Source: Roseburia sp. CAG:303
GTDB taxonomy: Bacteria > Bacillota > Clostridia > Lachnospirales > Lachnospiraceae
Assembly (NCBI GenBank): GCA_000437755.1
Contig: FR900147.1
Location: 1 to 24,076 of the forward strand
DNA length: 24,076 nt
Reading direction: 5' to 3'
Shown: positions 23,869 through 24,076 of the stretch, in pieces
Position numbering within the stretch: position 1 is the stretch's first letter
Layout: every line of letters starts with the position of its first letter
Position numbers and translations under genes: made by a program
Notes under the pieces: model-generated
What the model was told of the DNA's origin: nothing
Seen by the model: only the letters and a program-made list of their open reading frames with translations
Database searches by the model: none

Positions 23869-23884
23869 AATGGAGGAAAATCAT

Positions 23885-24076
23885 ATGGCAGTATTACTTA
23901 GTGCAAAAGACCTTTGTAAAACATATGTAGTTGATAAAAGACAGAATAATGTATTAAAAAATGTAAATCTTGAAGTAAAGGAAGGAGAAATGGTTGCAAT
24001 TATGGGGCCGTCAGGTTCTGGAAAGTCCACACTTCTGTATGCAATCTCGGGTATGGACCGGGCAACCAGCGGTCAG
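23885..24076 (+). CDS. ABC transporter ATP-binding protein (partial, runs off the window)
   Basis: The first 64 residues of a MacB/LolD-type ATPase are present: MAVLLSAKDLCKTYV, then the Walker A motif GPSGSGKST (about 42-50) and ISGMDRATSGQ. GGAGG stands before the ATG. It is cut by the window end, so the signature and Walker B motifs are not visible. It is coupled to the permease gene and completes the exporter. Confidence 0.93.
   Translation, partial: MAVLLSAKDLCKTYVVDKRQNNVLKNVNLEVKEGEMVAIMGPSGSGKSTLLYAISGMDRATSGQ

Overview
The window looks like chromosomal DNA of a low-to-mid GC Firmicute, most likely a gut clostridium of the Lachnospiraceae type. The basis is strong AGGAGG-type ribosome sites, purine-rich leaders, TTG/GTG starts and the gene families present (YitT, MecA, YwmB, DUF1858, a Lachnospiraceae-style kinase/SAF-domain set, a Hol-Tox small toxin). 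No rRNA, tRNA or CRISPR array was seen. The genus cannot be fixed from this sequence alone. || Layout. 1-2736 is a housekeeping run: RDD membrane protein, Sua5/TsaC tRNA-modification enzyme, RpiB and dCMP deaminase. 2784-8846 is a mosaic of small conserved genes (two hypotheticals, YwmB-like, YitT-like, DUF1858, MecA) around an 834-residue membrane-anchored protein of unknown function, with two clear hairpin terminators. 9113-12320 is a cluster of a Ser/Thr kinase fused to a degenerate P-loop domain, a second degenerate P-loop protein, a membrane-anchored SAF/CpaB-like protein and a possible small ORF. It resembles the regulatory and periplasmic part of a Tad/Flp pilus locus, but no pilus motor or pilin gene is visible. 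12453-14453 carries a GH18 lipoprotein and a broken cwlD-type amidase. 14469-19149 is an operon-like run of a membrane metal-dependent hydrolase and two large zinc-ribbon paralogues of unknown function. 19266-24076 is an OmpR-type response regulator, a histidine kinase and an ABC exporter (permease plus partial ATPase), with a small type I toxin-antitoxin cassette between kinase and permease. || Most notable structures. (1) A 206-bp palindromic, MITE-like element at 11129-11334 has 15-bp terminal inverted repeats and is flanked by an exact 13-bp direct repeat. Removing the element and one repeat restores an in-frame stop codon for the upstream gene, which argues for real insertion into an operon. 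The same end sequence recurs at 1-20 and 19161-19200. (2) A type I toxin-antitoxin cassette at 21025-21308 has a 28-aa toxin, a consensus-promoter antitoxin RNA, and near-identical sequences at the 5' ends of both converging transcripts. (3) The kinase gene has its only well-placed ribosome site in front of an ATT codon. || The type I cassette and the element are the best candidates for something little described; the zinc-ribbon pair and the pilus-less kinase/P-loop/SAF cluster are the best candidates for unknown protein function. Start sites were chosen by ribosome-site spacing, and several differ from the longest open frame.
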